In this document: one piece after another, positions 7,810-17,100 of the stretch
Position numbering within the stretch: position 1 is the first letter of the stretch
Layout: every line of letters begins with the position of its first letter
Assembly: GCA_900318145.1 (NCBI GenBank)
Contig: ONJM01000002.1
Coordinates: forward strand, 62,001 to 126,000
Length of the DNA: 64,000 nucleotides
Reading direction: 5' to 3'
From: an uncultured Eubacteriales bacterium
GTDB lineage: Bacteria > Bacillota > Clostridia > Christensenellales > Aristaeellaceae
Made by a program: the position numbers and the translations under genes
The notes under the pieces: generated by a model
Databases searched by the model: none
The model's input: the letters and a program-made list of their open reading frames with translations, nothing else
What the model was told of the DNA's origin: nothing

Positions 7810-8274
7810 ATGGCTGGTAAAGTTCTGAAATTTACGAACGGCTATCCCGGAGCGGTATCCCGCAGCATCGATGACATCATCGAGAGCTTTGCGAACGGGG
7901 AAGCCTCTGATCCGATCCTGTTCGGCGCTCCTGTTGCGCTGAATGCGGGCAAGGTGGTCAACGTCTCCACCACGTACTATGACGTGATCGGCGTCGCCGT
8001 CCGGACCGTGAAGACGGAGGAAACCTATGGCGGCAATGATCCGAAGTACAAGGCGAAGGATATGGTCGACGTGATCAAGCGCGGTACTGTTGCTATGGTC
8101 GTACCCGCTGCGCTGACCGTTGCCGCGGGAGATCCTGTGCACATCGTCAAGGCCACCGGCGCTCTGGCTAAGGCCGCTGACAGCACCAATACGGTTGCTA
8201 CCGGCTGGAAGTTCAAGGGACCGAAGGATGACAACAACGTTGTCGAGGTCGTTCTCTGCGAACGCGCCTTCTAA
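7810..8274 (+). CDS. Capsid decoration (cement) protein
   Basis: A 154-residue protein starting at ATG after AAAGGAG. It is Val/Ala/Gly-rich with beta-strand character and has a typical cement segment, VVPAALTVAAGDPVHI, near residue 100. Size, composition and place between scaffold and major capsid protein fit the decoration proteins that stabilise mature capsids. Codons are strongly biased toward C-ending ones, as in the capsid gene next door, which suggests high expression. Confidence 0.7.
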   Translation: MAGKVLKFTNGYPGAVSRSIDDIIESFANGEASDPILFGAPVALNAGKVVNVSTTYYDVIGVAVRTVKTEETYGGNDPKYKAKDMVDVIKRGTVAMVVPAALTVAAGDPVHIVKATGALAKAADSTNTVATGWKFKGPKDDNNVVEVVLCERAF

Positions 8275-8298
8275 TTCTGAGAAAGGAGAACAAACAGT

Positions 8299-9285
8299 AT
8301 GAATAAGTTTCCCAAAACGCCCATGCTGGCGAAAGACAGCCGCATCCGGGCAAACGACGGCCTTGCCTTCCTGGAAAAGGAACTGGAAAAGGTAGACAGC
8401 AAGCTCCTCGAGCCGCTGGACGCTACCCTGTGGCCCCGTGACATGCCCGTGAAGACCGGCGGCGGTTTCATTGAGAATATCGCTGCGATCGCTGTGGAGT
8501 ATGCCTCTACCGGCGGCGCTGAAGGCGACGGCAACCTGATGTTCGATAACGCCAATGACATCCCCGTCATGCAGGCGAATTTCGACAAGACCATCTGGCG
8601 TGTGTTCAACTGGGCCGAGTATTGGACCCTGTCCTACATCCAGAAGGAAAAGTTCAAGAAGCTGGCCCGGAACGCCGAAGACATCCTGACCAAGGGCATC
8701 CACAAGCACTTCGATCAGTTCTGCGATACGAATGTGTACAAAGGATTCACCAAGGTCGGCACCACTGGTCTGCTGAACAATGCCAATATTACCCGTGCTG
8801 ACGCGGCCAACAACGCCGCCAACACCAGCAGCGCCTGGGAAGACAAGTCCGCGGATGAAATCCTGGCTGACGTCAACGACATCCTGTCCAAGGTCTGGGC
8901 CGCTAACGAAATGGCCGAAGATGCCCTGCCGAATCACATCCTGATCCCGGTCGAGCAGTTTGGCTCCATCGTCACCAGGAAAGTCGGTACCACCGGCGAT
9001 AAGTCCATCCTGACTTACATCCTGGAAAACAATATCACCACCCAGCAGGGCAAAAAGCTGGTCATTTCTCCCTGCAAGTACTGCAAGGGCATCGGCACCA
9101 ACAGCGCGGATCGTATGGTCGCGTACATCAACAAGGCCGAAATGGTCGAGTTCGAAATGACCGCTCCGCTGCATCGCTGGGAGACCGAGCGCGTGAACCT
9201 GTCCTACAAGACTCCGTTCGTCGCTCAGATCTCTGAAGTGAAGTTCAAGTATCCGACTACGGTCCGGTACGTGGACGGCATCTGA
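8299..9285 (+). CDS. Major capsid protein (DUF2184-like)
   Basis: A 328-residue protein with ATG after AAAGGAG. The sequence resembles the DUF2184 major capsid family: N-terminal LEKELEKVDSKLLEPL, then WPRDMPVKTGGG, an Ala/Asp-rich central part, ILIPVEQFGSIVTRK, and a C-terminal AQISEVKFKYPTTVRYVDGI. It follows protease-scaffold and cement genes and is closed by the strongest hairpin in the phage region. Codon bias suggests very high expression. It would form the HK97-fold shell. Confidence 0.8.
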   Translation: MNKFPKTPMLAKDSRIRANDGLAFLEKELEKVDSKLLEPLDATLWPRDMPVKTGGGFIENIAAIAVEYASTGGAEGDGNLMFDNANDIPVMQANFDKTIWRVFNWAEYWTLSYIQKEKFKKLARNAEDILTKGIHKHFDQFCDTNVYKGFTKVGTTGLLNNANITRADAANNAANTSSAWEDKSADEILADVNDILSKVWAANEMAEDALPNHILIPVEQFGSIVTRKVGTTGDKSILTYILENNITTQQGKKLVISPCKYCKGIGTNSADRMVAYINKAEMVEFEMTAPLHRWETERVNLSYKTPFVAQISEVKFKYPTTVRYVDGI

Positions 9286-9292
9286 TTTACCA

Positions 9293-9328
9293 CAGAGAGA
9301 GGGGAGCTGTTCCCCTCTCTCTGTTTTC
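9293..9328 (+). terminator. Strong terminator/attenuator after the capsid gene
   Basis: A perfect 13-base stem (CAGAGAGAGGGGA with TCCCCTCTCTCTG) with a five-base loop, followed by TTTTC. It probably lets capsid mRNA accumulate above that of the downstream connector genes. Confidence 0.85.
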
Positions 9329-9343
9329 AAAAGGAGGATACAA

Positions 9344-9667
9344 ATGGACACTTTTCTGATGATCTGCCGCGTCTGCGCTGAATTCAACGGAGGAAAGGGA
9401 TTCTTTTTCTCGATCACTCCGGTCACCCGGGGCATTTTTGTCCAGGCACCGGCATGGATCAAAGAAACCCGCATGTTCAAAGGCCTTCTGGCTGACGGCT
9501 CTATCACCATCGGAGTTGAGACCGCTGAAAAGAAGAAGCTCGAGAACGATCCGAACGAAGGAATCGGCGCTGACGGGAAGGCGGTAAACGAAGCAGAGGA
9601 TACTCCAGCGGACGAAAAGCCGAAGCAGAAGCGCGGAGGGAAGAAAACCGCGGCTGCAGCGGAATAA
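9344..9667 (+). CDS. Small phage protein, paralogue of the next gene
   Basis: A 107-residue protein with ATG after AAGGAGG. The first ~60 residues form a small domain with APAWIKETRMFKGLLADGSI. The rest is a Lys/Glu/Ala-rich disordered tail ending in RGGKKTAAAAE. The next protein has the same plan (APEWVKNTLMYKILAGEGSI plus a charged tail), so the pair arose by duplication. The place between capsid and connector genes suggests a virion or assembly role. No family name recognised. Confidence 0.6.
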   Translation: MDTFLMICRVCAEFNGGKGFFFSITPVTRGIFVQAPAWIKETRMFKGLLADGSITIGVETAEKKKLENDPNEGIGADGKAVNEAEDTPADEKPKQKRGGKKTAAAAE

Positions 9668-9688
9668 CCGCCTCGAAGGGGGACGCCT

Positions 9689-9985
9689 ATGAAAATAACA
9701 TGCAAAACTCCGGCAGTTTTTGTTTCTCCCGGAATGGTTCTGTTCCAGGTTAAACAGGAAGACGTCGGAAAAGAGATCGAAGCGCCGGAATGGGTGAAAA
9801 ATACGCTTATGTATAAGATCCTGGCCGGTGAGGGAAGCATTTTAACCGGTGAATCCGAAGTAACCGATGAACCTGCTTCCAAAGAAGAACCTGTTACGGA
9901 ATCGGAAGCTCCGGGGGAAACCAAAGAGCCCGTGAGCGTGGTCGTAAAGAAAACCAGTCGAAAGAAAAAGGATGATGCAGTGTGA
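9689..9985 (+). CDS. Small phage protein, paralogue of the previous gene
   Basis: A 98-residue protein, ATG after AAGGGGGACG. The N-terminal 55 residues match the upstream neighbour around AP-x-W-[IV]-K-x-T-x-M-[FY]-K-x-L-x(3)-GSI. A Glu/Pro/Thr-rich linker and a basic end (KKTSRKKKDD) follow. The stop overlaps the GTG start of the next gene. Function unknown. Confidence 0.6.
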   Translation: MKITCKTPAVFVSPGMVLFQVKQEDVGKEIEAPEWVKNTLMYKILAGEGSILTGESEVTDEPASKEEPVTESEAPGETKEPVSVVVKKTSRKKKDDAV

Positions 9986-10386
9986 CTGCAAACAGTTTCA
10001 TCGAGTTCTACCCTCAATTCAAAGTCATTCCTGACGCCGTTCTGGAAGAATATGTAACACAGTCAAACCAGAGGTTTGAGGACTTTCTCGATTCCGCGGA
10101 AGAGGCTCGAAGGCTTTATATCGCGCACAAGCTTACTCTGTACGCTCAGACGTTCCTTCCGGACACCTATGAGCCCGGATCTGTAGTTGGAATGTCAGCT
10201 CTGAGGGGTGCTGGCGTAGCAGCTCAGGCACTCAGTAAGAGTGTTGGCGGGGTAAGCGTGTCCAAGTCGGAAGGATCAGCGATATCCTCAATTTCCGGGT
10301 TTGGCGAGTGGAAGCAGACAGCATTCGGTTTACAGTTGATTACGCTGGCGAAGATAATAACAGCAGGAGCCCGGTACGTTCCCTGA
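9982..10386 (+). CDS. DUF4054-type head-tail connector protein
   Basis: A 134-residue protein beginning with GTG that overlaps the previous stop (GTGA), so the two are coupled. It matches the DUF4054 pattern: N-terminal F-x-x-x-Y-P-x-F, a helical segment ending LYIAHKLTLYAQ, a central Gly/Ser loop with VGGVSVSKSEG, and a terminal helix. Members sit at the head-tail joint as adaptor or head-completion proteins. Confidence 0.7.
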   Translation: MTANSFIEFYPQFKVIPDAVLEEYVTQSNQRFEDFLDSAEEARRLYIAHKLTLYAQTFLPDTYEPGSVVGMSALRGAGVAAQALSKSVGGVSVSKSEGSAISSISGFGEWKQTAFGLQLITLAKIITAGARYVP

Positions 10387-10399
10387 TGGGGGTGAGTGA

Positions 10400-10894
10400 A
10401 TGTTATTCAATGGAGATGTTGTTGTCAAAGAGAACCTGAACATCGTCAAAAATCTTCTTTTCGGGTTCAAGTTTATATGGGAAAACGAGGTTGTGGTCGG
10501 AATCACGGAAGACTCGAACGCATTCCGGGAGAACGGGATCTCGAATTCTCAGCTGCTCTATCTCCACGAAAACGGAGTACCATCTCACAACATCCCTCCG
10601 CGGCCGGTTCTGAAACCGGCGATCTCCCAGGATGGAGTCATGGAGCGCATCGAGGATCAGATGAAAAAAGGCATGAAGGAAGCGCTGCTGCACGGAAATG
10701 TGGATGAAGCCAGGAAATGTTATGAGAAAGCGGGCATGCTGGGCAGAGATGCTTGCAAGAATTATATCGTTTCCGGCGACAAACTCGCTCCAAACGCGCC
10801 TTCCACCATCGAGAAAAAAGGAAGCTCAACTCCTCTGATTGACAAGGCCTCTATGCTGAATTCAATAACCTATGCTGTCAGAAGAAAGAAGTGA
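10400..10894 (+). CDS. Phage head-tail joining / virion morphogenesis protein (gpG-like)
   Basis: A 164-residue protein, ATG after GGGGGTGAG. Residues 30-75 read VVVGITEDSNAFRENG, then LLYLHENGVPSHNIPPRP, the pattern of minor tail/tail-completion proteins (I-H-E-x-G with I-P-x-R-P). The C-terminus is helical, then ends in a Ser-rich TPLIDKASMLNSI segment typical of the family. It probably acts in tail completion or head-tail joining. Confidence 0.65.
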   Translation: MLFNGDVVVKENLNIVKNLLFGFKFIWENEVVVGITEDSNAFRENGISNSQLLYLHENGVPSHNIPPRPVLKPAISQDGVMERIEDQMKKGMKEALLHGNVDEARKCYEKAGMLGRDACKNYIVSGDKLAPNAPSTIEKKGSSTPLIDKASMLNSITYAVRRKK

Positions 10895-10900
10895 TGAACA

Positions 10901-11269
10901 ATGTTGCTGCCGGATGTAACTGAAATCCTGAATGATCCTGAAGTCGGCGGCGGTGTAGCTTTCCAGGTAAAAAGGGTCCTGAATGTCAGAACGCTTGGGA
11001 GCGTAACGACAACGCCAAAATACTTCAATGTTACGGGAAATATCCAGCCGGAATCGAAAAGTGTTCAGACGTCCACATCTGAAGACACTTTGAACGAGGG
11101 CATTGTTGTCAGAGCGATCTTCGACTTTCAGACTGGAACGAACAATGGCGCTGAATTCACCGGGCCGGACGAAATCATCTTCGCCGGTACCAGATGGCGG
11201 GTAACGAGCGTTGAAAACTGGTCTGATTGGGGGTTCACTGTAGCCCACGCGACAAAGGTGATGGGGTGA
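10901..11269 (+). CDS. Phage connector/neck protein, unassigned
   Basis: A 122-residue, beta-rich protein (ATG 10901; weak AAGAAGTG ribosome site right after the previous stop). No family named with confidence. Position between the gpG-like gene and the neck terminator gene, and small size, fit a head-closure or tail-terminator subunit. The TRWRVTSVENWSDWG segment near the end is compact and conserved-looking. Confidence 0.6.
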   Translation: MLLPDVTEILNDPEVGGGVAFQVKRVLNVRTLGSVTTTPKYFNVTGNIQPESKSVQTSTSEDTLNEGIVVRAIFDFQTGTNNGAEFTGPDEIIFAGTRWRVTSVENWSDWGFTVAHATKVMG

Positions 11270-11273
11270 TACG

Positions 11274-11816
11274 ATGGCATGGTTTCAGCATGTATCGAAC
11301 GCCGTTTATACGGCTGCTTGCAGAGCCTTTAACCTTGACCCAGCGAGTCAGGAAGGCCTTGCAAGATTCGTCCCGGCGTATCTTCCAAACGCGACTACTC
11401 CCCAGGCAGACCGGGATGTAAATGTTTGTTATTATGCCGTTTCTGAAAGACAAGGAACAGCATGGGATTACACAATGCAGGAAGCAGGAAACAGCAAAAT
11501 CTCCGTCACAAAGACGATCCCTGTGACCGTCTTGTTCACCTTCTACGGTCCGAACGCGGATGATGACGCGGAATTTTTCTGGTCTGCATTGCGGATTGAC
11601 ACGGGTTACGGAAGCCCCAGGCAAGTGCTTCGCGGTTCGAGGATCGCGCTGGACGGGACTCCGCAAAGACCTGTCTCCATTTTTGAAGTCGAAGGTACTT
11701 TCCATAGGCGTAGATGTGACGTCAGAGTGGACCTTAGTTATCTCGATGTCGAGGACAAGGCCGCTGCAATGGTCACAAGCCCGCCGGATATTACTGCTCG
11801 GCTGAATCAAGATTAA
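11274..11816 (+). CDS. Phage neck terminator-like protein
   Basis: A 180-residue protein, ATG four bases after the previous stop. N-terminal helix with YTAACRAFNLDP, then beta-rich FTFYGPNADDDAEFFWSALR and DLSYLDVEDK, which resemble the LIC_12616-type phage neck terminator proteins found before the sheath gene in contractile-tail phages. Its likely job is to cap the tail end that joins the head. Confidence 0.6.
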   Translation: MAWFQHVSNAVYTAACRAFNLDPASQEGLARFVPAYLPNATTPQADRDVNVCYYAVSERQGTAWDYTMQEAGNSKISVTKTIPVTVLFTFYGPNADDDAEFFWSALRIDTGYGSPRQVLRGSRIALDGTPQRPVSIFEVEGTFHRRRCDVRVDLSYLDVEDKAAAMVTSPPDITARLNQD

Positions 11817-11825
11817 CAAGAAAGG

Positions 11826-12968
11826 ATGAAAAGGATGCTTAATATTGATCCTGTAGTAAAAATCAATGTGGAGGTCGGTGCTGTTACAGTTACCGATGGC
11901 GTCTTTGATATCGGAGCTATCATCGGACCGACTTCCGTTACTGGCAAACTGGATTCAACGCACCGGTTCAAGGCATATGAGAACATCGCCGCGATGGTGA
12001 CAGATGGATTTGCCACGACAGATCCTGAGTATCTGGCAGCGCAGAAGTATTTCGGCGTTTCTCCTGCTCCGAACCGGGTTGTGATCATCCATTATGATGC
12101 CACGAGCGAGAGCGATTCTCCCGTGATTGCGCTGGTAGATGCGATCGATAAAGGCGCTGAATTCTACGGCGTGTATTACATTCCCAAGGCCAGTGAGACG
12201 GCTGCGAACATCAAGCTTTACATTGCCGGAATCGCAAGCGCTCTCGAATCCATTCAGCGTGGCGTCGTGTTCTATGGCGTTGCTGACACGGTTGCGAACG
12301 CGATTGCTTCCGGCGGTCTGTTTGATGCCATGGGTGGCACAAAACGTGCTTGCGGCCTGTATTGCACTTCCAGTGCTGACGATGCTGCTGGTCTGATGGG
12401 TGCCGCGATGGGCCTTTCCCGGACGAATCAGAACAGCGTGTTTGCGCTGTGCTACAAGACGGTTGCCTCTGCTACCGAGAACGCCATTTCTCAGCAGGAA
12501 GTCGAGAGCATTAAGGCCATGAACGCGAATGTGTACGTCCGTCGGACGAGGGCTCGCGCTTATGTTGAGAATGGTTCGGTTGGTTCTGGCCTCCGTTTTG
12601 ACGATGTTCTGTATCTGGATCGGATCACGTATGATATCCAGCAGTCCATTTACACGATGATCGCGGACAGCCCCGTGAAGCTGCCCCAGGAAGACAGCAC
12701 CTCGCTGGCGTTCCTGGCTGAAATCGGTGGAATCCTGGACAGCTATTACACCATGGGTGTTCTGGCAGAAAACGCGTGGAGAGGTCCCGCGATTGGCGGC
12801 ATCGAGGTTGGCGATATTCTGGAGCATGGCCATGCGGAATTCGCTGAAAGCTTCGATACTCAGTCTGTTGCGGATCGGGCCGCTCACAAGGCAATGCCTG
12901 TCACCGTCCTGCTGAGTCTGTCCGGCTCTGTTGAGTCCATTGAGATTACGGTCTATGTGCAGACCTGA
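11826..12968 (+). CDS. Tail sheath protein (DUF3383-like)
   Basis: A 380-residue protein; ATG 11826 after AAGAAAGG. N-terminal GVFDIGAIIGPTSVTG, then a FKAYENIAAMVTDGFA-type segment with YLAAQKYFGVSPAPNRVVI (around 60-80), fits DUF3383 contractile sheath proteins, as do the C-terminal MPVTVLLSLSGSVESIEITV strands. It is followed directly by a tube-size gene. This shows a myovirus-type contractile tail. Confidence 0.8.
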   Translation: MKRMLNIDPVVKINVEVGAVTVTDGVFDIGAIIGPTSVTGKLDSTHRFKAYENIAAMVTDGFATTDPEYLAAQKYFGVSPAPNRVVIIHYDATSESDSPVIALVDAIDKGAEFYGVYYIPKASETAANIKLYIAGIASALESIQRGVVFYGVADTVANAIASGGLFDAMGGTKRACGLYCTSSADDAAGLMGAAMGLSRTNQNSVFALCYKTVASATENAISQQEVESIKAMNANVYVRRTRARAYVENGSVGSGLRFDDVLYLDRITYDIQQSIYTMIADSPVKLPQEDSTSLAFLAEIGGILDSYYTMGVLAENAWRGPAIGGIEVGDILEHGHAEFAESFDTQSVADRAAHKAMPVTVLLSLSGSVESIEITVYVQT

Positions 12969-12985
12969 TAAGGAGATGAGAAAGA

Positions 12986-13444
12986 ATGGCAAATCCTACG
13001 TTTAGTGTCTATTCTCTCGCGGACGTTGAGACCATTATCCAGCATAAGAATGTTGGCAAGTGCATCCTGTCCAAAGAGGGCGGCGGTCGGATTACGATCA
13101 GCTATTCCGGCGATCTGTCCAGCGTTACCACGACCGCGACCGGCTTCCCGGTGATCAACAAGCTGGTTGCCAAGAATGGCAGCATCGGTCTTGAAGTCCC
13201 TGTGAATTCCAATGCCGATATCTACATGCGGAAATGGTGCAGCTATCTGAAGAAGGCCAAGACCAGCGAATTCGCGCTGTCCAGGCTGGAGCTCGCGGAC
13301 AATGCTGCCGGTCGGCGTCTGTCCATGACGGGTGTTGTGCCGCAGAAAGAGCCGGATGAAGCTTATGATCAGACGGCCGGAAACCGGATGTACAACCTGT
13401 TCTTCGCGGAGCTGACTACCACCAGCTTCAAGGCGAAGGCTTAA
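12986..13444 (+). CDS. Tail tube protein
   Basis: A 152-residue protein, ATG after AAGGAGATGAG. Beta-rich with VETIIQHKNVGKC near the start and a polar C-terminus. Placed between sheath and tail-assembly chaperone and closed by a terminator, exactly where contractile phages encode the tube subunit (DUF3277-like). Codon bias suggests high expression. Confidence 0.75.
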   Translation: MANPTFSVYSLADVETIIQHKNVGKCILSKEGGGRITISYSGDLSSVTTTATGFPVINKLVAKNGSIGLEVPVNSNADIYMRKWCSYLKKAKTSEFALSRLELADNAAGRRLSMTGVVPQKEPDEAYDQTAGNRMYNLFFAELTTTSFKAKA

Positions 13445-13453
13445 TAATGCCAT

Positions 13454-13490
13454 GCCTCCCGGAGTCTTTTCCGGGAGGCTGGTTTGGTTT
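13454..13490 (+). terminator. Hairpin after tail tube gene
   Basis: GCCTCCCGGA pairs with TCCGGGAGGC around GTCTTT; a T-rich but interrupted tract (TGGTTTGGTTT) follows. Probably a partial terminator that sets sheath and tube levels above tape-measure levels. Confidence 0.7.
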
Positions 13491-13510
13491 AATTAGGAGG
13501 AGGAGAAAAA

Positions 13511-13990
13511 ATGCGGGAAGTAACAAAACAGGTCAAGCATGAAGTAGACGGCGAGGAAATGACTTTTCAGGTCCGGAAGATGAATGCCCTGGACGGAAGC
13601 TATCTGATGAAATTCTGTGCCGAAAAGCTGATGCCGATCTTCAGCGCGATGAAGGACACTTTTAAACCGGTCGGAGAAGACGAGGACGAAGAAGCTGTTG
13701 TTCAGGCGCGTACCGCAGAGGTTCTGAATATGATCCCGGTAGCCCTGGCCTCTCTGAGCCGGAAGGATCTCGCGGAGTTTCAGACAATGTGTCTGAACAC
13801 CGTTGACGCGCTGCTTCCGGCCGGTTGGCAGCAGATCATGGACGGAAATTCGTTCTGCGTCGAAGAAATCGAATATGATGCAGGTGCTGCCTTGGTGCTT
13901 TGCTATGATGTCCTGGAGTTCAATCTTGGCGGTTTTTTCGGAGGAAAGGGCTTGAGTTCACTCCTGCCCCAGCAAAGTACGCAGCAGTAA
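13511..13990 (+). CDS. Tail assembly chaperone, short (0-frame) form
   Basis: A 159-residue acidic protein with ATG after AGGAGGAGG. It begins with TKQVKHEVDGEEMTFQVRKM and has helical, acidic middle parts, like XkdN/gpG-type tail assembly chaperones found directly before the tape measure. Near its end lies the heptamer T-TTT-TTC (13933-13939) in the right frame for -1 slippage. Short chaperones of this type coat the tape measure while the tube polymerises around it. Confidence 0.75.
   Translation: MREVTKQVKHEVDGEEMTFQVRKMNALDGSYLMKFCAEKLMPIFSAMKDTFKPVGEDEDEEAVVQARTAEVLNMIPVALASLSRKDLAEFQTMCLNTVDALLPAGWQQIMDGNSFCVEEIEYDAGAALVLCYDVLEFNLGGFFGGKGLSSLLPQQSTQQ
13933..13939 (+). promoter_or_regulatory. 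Programmed -1 frameshift site (slippery heptamer)
   Basis: 0-frame codons are GGT TTT TTC GGA, so T TTT TTC is a perfect X-XXY-YYZ site. Slipping back one base joins residue 143 to a reading frame open to 14154. Just downstream is the purine-rich GGAGGAAAGGG, a possible internal ribosome-binding stimulator of -1 slippage. Confidence 0.8.
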
Positions 13991-14154
13991 AGGCAATAAA
14001 TTTGGATGAATGGGCGTATGCTCCGGTCGCGGCTGGCATGTGGAAACAACATGAGGTGTGGGACGGAACATACACTTTTGATGACCTGATGGACGCGATA
14101 GAGCTGATGCAGGTCAGGAGCGAGAATGAAAGACGCTCTTTAGAACAGAAATAA
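13939..14154 (+). CDS. Frameshift extension of the tail assembly chaperone (gpGT-like T part)
   Basis: After -1 slippage this frame runs 71 sense codons without a stop and ends at TAA 14152-14154, just before the tape-measure gene. The product would be about 214 residues in all. The extension contains LDEWAYAPVAAGMWKQHEVW and ends in charged helical sequence (RSENERRSLEQK). It has no good start or ribosome site of its own, so it is most likely made only by frameshifting, as in lambda gpGT. The full 216 bases were read codon by codon. Confidence 0.75.
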   Translation, partial: RRKGLEFTPAPAKYAAVKAINLDEWAYAPVAAGMWKQHEVWDGTYTFDDLMDAIELMQVRSENERRSLEQK

Positions 14155-14166
14155 GGTGGTGGCAGT

Positions 14167-17100
14167 ATGGCAGATGATGTCTTGCAGGAATTTGTAGTTA
14201 AGCTGACAACTCAAATCGACAACCCCGGAATGCAGCAGATCATGAAGTTCCTGGATTCCAACAAAATAAAAGCGCTTGGTCTTGCATCCGCTCTTACTGC
14301 CGCCACTACTGCGGTTTATAAATTCGTAGAGTCCTACACAAAGGAAGAATTATCCCTCAGGAATCTGGCAAAGCAGAAAAAGAAGAATCTGGAGCAGCTG
14401 CGGGCAGAGGAAGCGGCCCTGAAGCAGATGGGCGTTACTCTGAACGATATCAAAAAAGATAAAGCGCTGAAGTCCATGTATGATGACCTTGTTAAGTTCA
14501 ACAAGGAAATGTCATTGCCGAACATGGACCGGGCCATGGAAAAGGTAAATGGGCTCCGGCTGGCGTTTTACAAGTTCAGATCCGCTGTTTCCTATGTGGT
14601 TAAGGCAATCGGCGCTCAGGTCCTGACAAATCTGGAAGCGCCAATTAACAGGATCACAGGAAAGCTGAATAATGCGGCAAACTGGATCAGGGATAATCTG
14701 AATCAGATCGCGGCAAAAGTGGGATCTGTGATCACGGCGTTTGCGAAAGGCATCATTGGCATTGCGGAAACGTTTGAAAAGATCGGAAAATGGGTAGCGG
14801 ATCTCCCTGCTGGCATAAAGGCCGCTGGAGCGGCGATTATAGGCGTCATCGGATTGCTGAATTCCGGACCAATAGGGAAGATCCTGGCAGCAATCACGTT
14901 GATTGGTGATATCATCCATGACTATGAGAATTTCCAGTGGAATAAGCAGAACATGGAAGTTCCGGTCGTGTTCCAGACACCGGACGGCGGGCATACCAGC
15001 GACATCAAAAAGGCGCTGATCGGGGAAGATGGAAAGCCGGTCGCGTATCAGGTTCGTGTTGGGTTTACTCCGATTTGGGAAGCCGTAGACGAGGGCAAGG
15101 AAACCGGAGATATCTTCACGGTTATTGGCACGAGACTCACGGAAGCAATGAATAATGCTTTCCGGGATTACGACCCGTCAACTCTGTTTGGAGGCGGCGA
15201 GAATAACGACGGCCTGATTCCAAAGATCACAGCATGGCTCAACAAGCAGGAAAACAAAGAAATGCTCTCCGACTTTGGCGGTGCGCTTGTTGGCTTTATC
15301 ACGAGAGGAATAGAGACGGTAGGTGGCACAGCTGGAGGCTTCCTTGCCCAAATCATAGACGCAATTTTCGGAGCTGGAACCGCGGACGATACTTTCTGGA
15401 ATGACGACGGGGGAGCCGGAACAACTCTTGTCGGTGGTTTGGCAGGATTCTTCAAAGGGTTTGCAGAAAGACTCGCAGATCCAAAGAACAATAAAGGCTT
15501 GTGGGATGCTTTTAAAGAAGGAATGAGGGAGTTCTCCATCGGATCTCTTATTTCTGCGTTCCTGACGGCAATAGAAGAAAACCCGCAAACCGGTTCATAT
15601 GAAATCAACTGGGAACAGTTCAGAGGATCTCTTACTGCCGTAGGCGGTACGCTCTTTAACATGTTCTCTCAGGCGTTGGCATTTGCCGCGCAAGGTGGGT
15701 CTACATTGTTTAGTCTCATAGGCAATGCGCTGTCTGATTCCAATTTTACGCAGATTGGAAGCGTTGACACGTTTATCCAAAAGATCGGAGGAGTTTTCTC
15801 AGAATGGGCCAGTGACAAAACATTGATGACCGGCATAACCACATCTGTCGTTACGCTGTTCTCTGGCGGGAATGTGTTCGAGGCAATCCTTACCGGGATC
15901 TTTGGGTCTTTTACAAGCGCGAGAGAAAAAGCCATGAGGCAAGCGCTTGTCAATGCCGGGAAATATCAGGAAGGGGATCAGAGCCTCGCAAAACTTAGCA
16001 TTGGTGTGCTGGAGAAAGAATACGAATCGCTGGATGATGAGTTCAAAAGCGATTACTGGTCGAACATTTTCGGAGACCTTGGCGGCGCTGGAGCAAATCT
16101 TGTATCAGGCATTTGGAAAGCCTTGATGGCAGGTGTAAAAGGCGCTGAAAATCTTGCTGAAGATCTTTGGAAGATGCTGATGCAGACAATTTCGTCTGTG
16201 ATGGGATTCGATTCTGAAGAAGTTGCGAACAATGTATTTGGCGGTGTTATCGTAAGTACAACAGCGGGGACTGTTCTTGGGAAAAACCTATTAACAGGCC
16301 TTCTTGCTGGTGTTGCATCTTTTATTACAGGGATAGAAGGCAAAATTGATCCAAACAATCCGGAATATAGTGATTTTATTACTGCGGTAAAGACAGAAGC
16401 CAAGGGATTCTGGGAACAGATCATGATGATCTGGTACGGCTCCGGCGAAATGGTGGACGGGAAATGGGTCGCAAAAAACGAGAATGCCGGTTTGTCTGCT
16501 ATCTTCAGGGGACTGTTTGGAGAAGACAACGGTGGAATTGGGCAAACGATCCGGGAAGCTGTCGGAAAGCTTCTTGAGCCTATAAAGCAAGCCATTATCG
16601 ACGTTTGGGATGACATCTGGCTTGGCGTAGATGAAGGAAATGGGAGAAATGGAGGACTTAAGGGGTTTGTCGAAAAAATGTTTTCCCTTGATGATCCTGA
16701 ATCTCTCATTAACAAGGTAATAGCAGGACTCGAGCCCGTCGGGAATGCGATTGTCGAGTGGTTCAATGGATTATGGATTCGCATTTACAATTCTGGACCG
16801 CAGTGGCTGAGAGATGCATTTGGGTTTGCAGGAATAAAAGATCCGAACACTTCTACATTGTCTATGGACGAAGAGGGAAATTTTGTACTCACTTCTACAA
16901 ATGAAAAGAGCAAGGTTCTTACTCCAGAGGAAGCTGCCACAATAAGCGGAATTGACGTGAATACAAACAATCCCGAAGCTGGCTTTGGAATAGACGAAAA
17001 AACGACTTTCAATCTGTCTATAGACGAAAACGACAACATTGTTGGAACAAACGGGAACATATTCACGATGAAAAGACCGTTTGCCGGAACGGATGATTAT

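Noticed and set aside
6790..10017. A 1075-codon open frame on the minus strand over the capsid genes
   Set aside because: It lies antisense to five genes with clear families and ribosome sites. Its translation is low-complexity and has no domain. It is a result of the codon bias of the highly expressed structural genes.
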